From: Caryophanales bacterium UBA784
GTDB taxonomy: Bacteria; Bacillota_I; Bacilli_A; RFN20; CAG-288
Assembly (NCBI GenBank): GCA_002297045.1
Contig: DBJE01000013.1
Span: 354,012 to 418,011, forward strand
Length of the DNA: 64,000 nucleotides
Reading direction: 5' to 3'
Both the position numbers and the translations under genes were made by a program. Shown in pieces: positions 59,840-64,000 of the stretch. Positions within the stretch are counted from its first letter, which is position 1. Every line of letters begins with the position of its first letter. Under the pieces are notes generated by a model. That model saw nothing but the letters and a program-made list of their open reading frames with translations, made no database searches and was not told the origin of the DNA.

Positions 59840-62251
59840 TTATTTATCCTTCCAGAAGAGGCATAGCAATCTTTTCAATTGGGAAGGTGAAAAGAGATAA
59901 ATGGCATCTTCATAGTTTTCCTTCCTGATTGTCCGATAAGGTTCCTGCCGGAAACGGATGTCAATGAAAAGAACGAAGCCCTTATCAGAACTAGTACGGA
60001 TTACCCGTCCGGCAGACTGAAGAACCCGGTTGATCCCAGGATACCTGTAGGCATAGGCATATCCTTTGCGGGATGCACCATTATCTTCCTTATCATAATA
60101 ATCCTTGACTCGGTCCTGTTCAAAGTTTATTTTAGGAATTCCGGCAGAAATGATAATGGCTCCTATCAAACGATCTCCAATTAAATCAACCCCTTCACTA
60201 AATGAACCGCCTAGGACGAGCAGGCCGATGGTAGTCTTGTCACCTTCGGCTTGGAAATGCGATAAAAACTCTTTTTGTTCCTTATCGTCCCTTCCGGGAG
60301 TCTGGCAAAACAAATTCACAGATGAAAATTCTTCATCATTTCCTATCCTTTCCTGAAGTTTTAAAAGATAATCGAATGATGGACAGAAAACAAAATAATT
60401 GCCGGTCTTGCAAAAGACGGCTGTCTTAATTCGCAGGTATACGGAGGCTATGGTCCGAAGTCTGTCTTTATAATAAAGGGAAACATTGGCATCAATCCTT
60501 ATTTTGCGATTCTCCTTTGGAAAAGGAGAAGGAAGGACTAGCAGAGAAGAAGCATCCTTACTATTGCCCCCGAGCAAATCCCTATAATATTCTTTTGGTG
60601 TAAGTGTGGCAGAAAAAAAGACTACGGAAGAGAACAGACGATTTCCATCTTTAATTAACGGAGCACTATCTAGGTTACAAATCCGAATCGAAAATGGTTC
60701 CGTTTTATCAACACGCACATAGCAAAGAAAAGCACCCGCCATTTCCTCGGAATCCATTAATTGAGATAAGTAAACGAAAGAATTCAGCGAATAAAAAAAT
60801 TCCATCCTGTCATCGGTGAGAAGGTGAATATGATTCTTCCTTAAAGATTTCCTATCGGAAAGAATTGAATCCATCTTTTCAATTAAATCCCGGGGTAAAG
60901 CATCTATTACCTGCAATGAATTCTCTAACACATTTCTGTCTGAAGGATCAATAGGGATGGATTCAAGCATTCGAAGACAAGACTTCAGATCTGCTTTTAA
61001 GACTTTGAATTCTTTTCTGCTACAGTTCGTTATCCTTCTTCCAAAACAGGAATAGGAAATATCCCTTGAATACCTCTTCCGCACCCGGTCAGGAAGATTA
61101 TGGCATTCATCGACAGCCAGATAAGTATTGTCCAGGTTCTTTCCATCTTCCCGCAGTCCAAGACGATCGGTAAAATCATAAACATAGGTATAGTCACAAA
61201 CAAGAAAATCCCTGTAGGAAGCTAAATCATGCTGTAATTGAAACGGACACATTTTGTTTTTGTAAGAAATCTTTTCAATCGTATCCCGGTCAAAAATATT
61301 GAATTCATGAAGAGAATCAAAAATGACTTCAAGTAACTTGTCATAGTAGTGAGAGGCAAAGGGACATTCATCGGGGTTGCAATGTCCTTTCTTGTCGTTG
61401 AAGCAGATAGTTTCTTTTGCCGTGAAGGAAATGGCCTTAATCTTTATTCCTTGTTTGATAAATAGAGAGAGATTATCTAATGCAACTTGTTTAATCGAAT
61501 TTTTGCTTGTCAGATAAAAGCATCTGTTAGCTTTTTTCGTTTTAAACAACTCCCTCATCGGATAAAGAACCGAAATTGTTTTTCCAATTCCAGTTGGGGC
61601 CTCGACAAAGAAGTCTTTTTCCTTTTCAAAACCACTTTTAATAAATGAAAGCCTCTTTTCTTGTCCGTTCCGATATTTTTTAAACGGAAAAGAAAGGAAA
61701 GTCATTGAATTGTCCCGTTCTATCTTCCTTTGACGTATTCTTTTAATATACTCAGTATATTGAAAAATTATTCCGGTTACGAATTGGCTCAGGTCCTTAA
61801 AGGTATAGGTGCTTATAATATGTTTCTGAATGTGGTAATCGTCTTGTTTAATATATGTAAGTTGTATACTAATGGATCTTAGATTTCGCTGATTGGCAAA
61901 CATAAACGCATAAAACCTGGCTTGACCAAGATGCCAACTGGCATGGTCTTTTGAAAATTCATCCAAATCCGCAACCGTTGTCTTAATTTCTTCGATGGTG
62001 AATGAACCATCGGAATGAGAAACTATGCCATCGGCTTTTCCCGAAACATGGAAAATAAATTCTTTTTCCTGGAAAACATAGGATAATGGCACTTCCGCCT
62101 CATAGTCTTCTCCTTGCTGTTTTTGATGATATTGATGAAGACGGGTTCCTTCAAGCATTGAGGATTGATTGAAAATTCGACTGTCAAGGTGACCGGTTCG
62201 AAGAAGAACGTCGACAATATCATGGACTGATAGGAAATATTCATAAGACAT
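59840..62251 (-). CDS. XPD/Rad3-type Fe-S DNA helicase with N-terminal PD-(D/E)XK nuclease
   Basis: 803 aa, two modules. Residues 1-170: RecB-type nuclease, with GxxxH (EGTRLH, His39), Asp74 in GKAD, Glu88-Ile-Lys90 (EIK) and QxxxY (Gln110), an intact D-E-K active site. Residues 180-803: SF2 helicase with EAPTGIGKT (Walker A, near 217), VDECHNLP (DEAH), four Cys for a 4Fe-4S cluster (ICFNDKKGHC, ECPF, MCPF) and motif VI GRVIRT. A DNA repair enzyme of DinG/XPD kind. No ribosome site; TAGAAT ends 6 nt before the ATG, a leaderless start. Confidence 0.88.
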   Translation of the reverse strand: MSYEYFLSVHDIVDVLLRTGHLDSRIFNQSSMLEGTRLHQYHQKQQGEDYEAEVPLSYVFQEKEFIFHVSGKADGIVSHSDGSFTIEEIKTTVADLDEFSKDHASWHLGQARFYAFMFANQRNLRSISIQLTYIKQDDYHIQKHIISTYTFKDLSQFVTGIIFQYTEYIKRIRQRKIERDNSMTFLSFPFKKYRNGQEKRLSFIKSGFEKEKDFFVEAPTGIGKTISVLYPMRELFKTKKANRCFYLTSKNSIKQVALDNLSLFIKQGIKIKAISFTAKETICFNDKKGHCNPDECPFASHYYDKLLEVIFDSLHEFNIFDRDTIEKISYKNKMCPFQLQHDLASYRDFLVCDYTYVYDFTDRLGLREDGKNLDNTYLAVDECHNLPDRVRKRYSRDISYSCFGRRITNCSRKEFKVLKADLKSCLRMLESIPIDPSDRNVLENSLQVIDALPRDLIEKMDSILSDRKSLRKNHIHLLTDDRMEFFYSLNSFVYLSQLMDSEEMAGAFLCYVRVDKTEPFSIRICNLDSAPLIKDGNRLFSSVVFFSATLTPKEYYRDLLGGNSKDASSLLVLPSPFPKENRKIRIDANVSLYYKDRLRTIASVYLRIKTAVFCKTGNYFVFCPSFDYLLKLQERIGNDEEFSSVNLFCQTPGRDDKEQKEFLSHFQAEGDKTTIGLLVLGGSFSEGVDLIGDRLIGAIIISAGIPKINFEQDRVKDYYDKEDNGASRKGYAYAYRYPGINRVLQSAGRVIRTSSDKGFVLFIDIRFRQEPYRTIRKENYEDAIYLFSPSQLKRLLCLFWKDK

Positions 62252-62257
62252 GATATT

Positions 62258-62263
62258 ATTCTA
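62258..62263 (-). promoter_or_regulatory. -10 of the helicase-lepA operon (leaderless)
   Basis: TAGAAT on the minus strand, 6 nt before ATG 62251. Confidence 0.45.
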
Positions 62264-62296
62264 CAACAACCTTGCCAGAAGCGATGAAACTAAAGC

Positions 62297-63655
62297 TTAC
62301 TCATCATCTAGTGTTTTTAGCCGTTTGGAATAATATAGGTTTTGATATATTGGTGCCAAAACATGGCCTTTTGCGAGTGCCTTGTAAAGATAATATATTA
62401 CGCTACCATCACTTCCCGTCATAGTTAACAACCGGAAATTAACCAAATCCAGGAATCCGGTTGGATCATCGTGGATTTGGTTACTAAAAATAAATCTTTT
62501 CCGTTCATACCTTTTGTTCATGCTGTGTGCTTTCCAACGAACATAGTACTCCCTTGCATCAAAGGAACCTAAAGAAGCTGCACGAATAAGATGACGCTCA
62601 GCTTCTTCTTTTTCGCTAAGGGCCATACAAATCTTTGCCCGGGAAAAATACGCTGTTTCGCTCCGAAAACACATTTCAAAATATTTTGCCGCTGTGAATT
62701 TGGAAACATCTGTGCATTGGCGGTTCCAGATCATATTTCCTATTTCCTCAGCACAACGTGAAAATCCTAAAGACTTACCTTTATCAAAATAGGTACGGGC
62801 AAGCTTATATTCTTTTTTCTTTAGATAGTATTTTCCTAGAATGTAAGCTGAGAGTGCATCGCCTGACCTTGCCGTAATGAATAATGTGCGAAGTGCTAAT
62901 TTGTCACTTTCTTCATTTGCATATGGGTTTAAATAAAGATAAATGTAGGCCAGGTCACGTTGTACTGCAGCGGTTTTATTTGGTATTTTCAGCAAATACT
63001 CAAGCGCTTTTTTGGGGGAATAGTCGGACAAGTAAGGAATAAGATAGTATTCCGCCCTATCAAGCCAGACTTTTTGAGGTATCTCTTCAAATGGTACACT
63101 ATTGGTGTGATTGGGGACCGGAATTAATTTGTTCGAGTGTACGGAAGAGAGTTTTTTCCTGATCCATAAGTTTATAGTAATGCAGGGATTATATTTCCTG
63201 CGCCCCCTTTCAAGCTCACAGAAGGTATCTTCAGGAATAGCATCCCCGAAAAGGAAGCAAAAATTTAAAACCTCTTTTTCCCTATCGGCAAGAGTAGCCG
63301 GTGACCTTAACTTCGTGTGTCGTATCCTGGCACAATACCTTGTTGAAAGCGCCAGTTCATAATCGGCTTTAGAGATTCCTTCCGCTTTTGAGGCGGCATA
63401 TATTTTTTTCCAAATCTTACTGGATCTGGCATTTTTCTGCTTGTTTGTCATCCATTCCCAGCGTTTTGCTGGATCGGATAAGCTATTGCGTTTTCCTGCA
63501 GACAATAATAATTGGTGTTTAAGGTTAAGCTTTATTCGGTTCACGCGAATCAACATTAGTACTGGGTAATCCCTGAAACTAAAAGAAGGAGCCCCCGTTT
63601 GGCGGTTCCTCCTCCTATAGAGTTCCTTAGTGCTAAGCTGTTTTCCTTTTTCCAT
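62297..63655 (-). CDS. Sel1/TPR-like repeat protein
   Basis: 452 aa. Residues 1-70 basic, possibly DNA or RNA binding; residues ~190-440 contain degenerate Sel1/TPR helical pairs (GDALSAYILGKYYLKKKEYKLARTYFDKGKSLGFSRCAEEIGNM; YFSRAKICMALSEKEEAERHLIRAASLGSFDAREYYVRW). Such proteins scaffold interactions. A good ribosome site (AGAGGAGAGAG) fixes ATG 63655. The DNA is clearly more AT-rich than the rest of the window. Partner unknown. Confidence 0.7.
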   Translation of the reverse strand: MEKGKQLSTKELYRRRNRQTGAPSFSFRDYPVLMLIRVNRIKLNLKHQLLLSAGKRNSLSDPAKRWEWMTNKQKNARSSKIWKKIYAASKAEGISKADYELALSTRYCARIRHTKLRSPATLADREKEVLNFCFLFGDAIPEDTFCELERGRRKYNPCITINLWIRKKLSSVHSNKLIPVPNHTNSVPFEEIPQKVWLDRAEYYLIPYLSDYSPKKALEYLLKIPNKTAAVQRDLAYIYLYLNPYANEESDKLALRTLFITARSGDALSAYILGKYYLKKKEYKLARTYFDKGKSLGFSRCAEEIGNMIWNRQCTDVSKFTAAKYFEMCFRSETAYFSRAKICMALSEKEEAERHLIRAASLGSFDAREYYVRWKAHSMNKRYERKRFIFSNQIHDDPTGFLDLVNFRLLTMTGSDGSVIYYLYKALAKGHVLAPIYQNLYYSKRLKTLDDE

Positions 63656-63718
63656 TTTACTCTCTCCTCTGTTGTCAGGTCTTTTTAGGAATTTTTCAAT
63701 CCCGCCTTTCTGCTTAGT

Positions 63719-63747
63719 ATTATATTTGATAAAAAACGGAAATTCAA
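63719..63747 (-). promoter_or_regulatory. Promoter of the Sel1-like gene
   Basis: Minus strand: -35 TTGAAT, 17-bp spacer, -10 TATAAT; leader about 57 nt. Confidence 0.75.
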
Positions 63748-63887
63748 GACTTACATACAATTTTCAAAATATTTTTCTAATGATTGGAAATATGGGATTT
63801 TTTTCTTCTGAACTTTACTAAATTATTCGGAATTGACTCGCATAAGCGAAAAAAAGCAGGGGGGCAACTAAACAGTCCAGTACAAAT

Positions 63888-63893
63888 TATAAT
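63888..63893 (+). promoter_or_regulatory. -10 before the terminal RNA candidate
   Basis: TATAAT; no convincing -35. Confidence 0.35.
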
Positions 63894-63899
63894 AATGCT

Positions 63900-64000
63900 A
63901 TGCTCTTGGGAGAGCTGTCAATAGTTTGTGTAAATAGGGGCTGTCTTCGATGGCCCTATCCCTTTCTTCCTGTCCCGTGACAGGAAGAAAGTCCGTCCCT
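63900..64000 (+). ncRNA. 5' part of a structured RNA, possibly RNase P RNA (cut by window end)
   Basis: No reading frame. A 13-bp hairpin CTTTCTTCCTGTC / GACAGGAAGAAAG (63962-63991, loop CCGT) is followed by TCCG; the segment GAAGAAAGTCCG at 63985-63996 differs by one base from the conserved RNase P P4 box GAGGAAAGTCCG, which normally follows the P3 hairpin directly, as it would here. The remaining ~300 nt lie outside, so it cannot be tested within the window. tmRNA was considered because GGGGCTG occurs at 63937 and rejected. Confidence 0.35.

Noticed and set aside
63937..63960. tmRNA (ssrA) 5' end
   Set aside because: GGGGCTG and TTCGATGG are like tmRNA, but the spacing is short by about 6 nt and the conserved GGATTCGAC box is not intact.

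Overview
The window is an ordinary bacterial chromosome segment, most likely from a low-GC-lineage Bacillota (Bacilli, Erysipelotrichia or RF39-like, in the neighbourhood of the Mollicutes) with a base composition near 45-50% GC. The basis is gene order (ileS-lspA-rluD, dnaD-nth, cmk-der, the full S10-spc-alpha ribosomal block), a Zn-type S14, a Zn-LID adenylate kinase, Shine-Dalgarno sites of the AGGAGG type and a CIRCE-type heat-shock operator before clpB. UGA is used as a stop codon (mnmG, adk, map and others) and Trp is UGG, so this is code 11 and not a UGA-Trp mollicute. The exact taxon is an inference.

Layout. 1-8.9 kb: 3' part of mnmG, converging on an ileS-lspA-rluD operon; a minus-strand operon of a zinc metallopeptidase, an rRNA methyltransferase and an alpha/beta hydrolase; tRNA-Leu(GAG). 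8.9-15.9 kb: three large surface lipoproteins (InlB-type repeats; BIG2 plus BspA-type leucine-rich repeats; a repetitive unknown) with one promoter and one terminator. 15.9-27.2 kb: mixed metabolism and membrane genes, namely a DUF1624 acyltransferase-like protein with an AMP-forming ligase, a YhhN-like membrane protein, a three-gene FAD/Fe-S dehydrogenase operon, a VTT-domain membrane protein, a diaminopentanoate-dehydrogenase-like enzyme, an MscS channel and a SAM-dependent enzyme.

27.3-42.8 kb: one long translation operon running rpsJ to rplQ (30 genes including secY, adk, map, infA, rpmJ, rpoA), with a structured leader and one terminator; rpmD is missing and several r-proteins have Lys/Ala/Glu-rich tails. 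42.8-48.1 kb: tRNA-Thr(CGU), then cmk-der, HU, a short CCA-adding-type enzyme, dnaD and nth, and a possible small RNA. 48.1-53.1 kb: clpB with CIRCE, a hydrolase, tyrS. 53.1-55.5 kb: an unrecognised operon of small membrane proteins with a vague resemblance to Tad/GspF pilus platform proteins. 55.5-63.7 kb: hemW, a degenerate Fic-like protein, lepA, an XPD-type helicase fused to a PD-(D/E)XK nuclease, and a Sel1/TPR-like protein. The last 100 bases look like the start of a structured RNA, perhaps rnpB.

The most general observation is regulatory. At six transcription-unit heads the putative -10 hexamer ends only 6-9 nt before the start codon and no Shine-Dalgarno site is present, which predicts leaderless mRNAs next to a clearly SD-using set. 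I see no CRISPR array, insertion sequence, prophage or rRNA gene.
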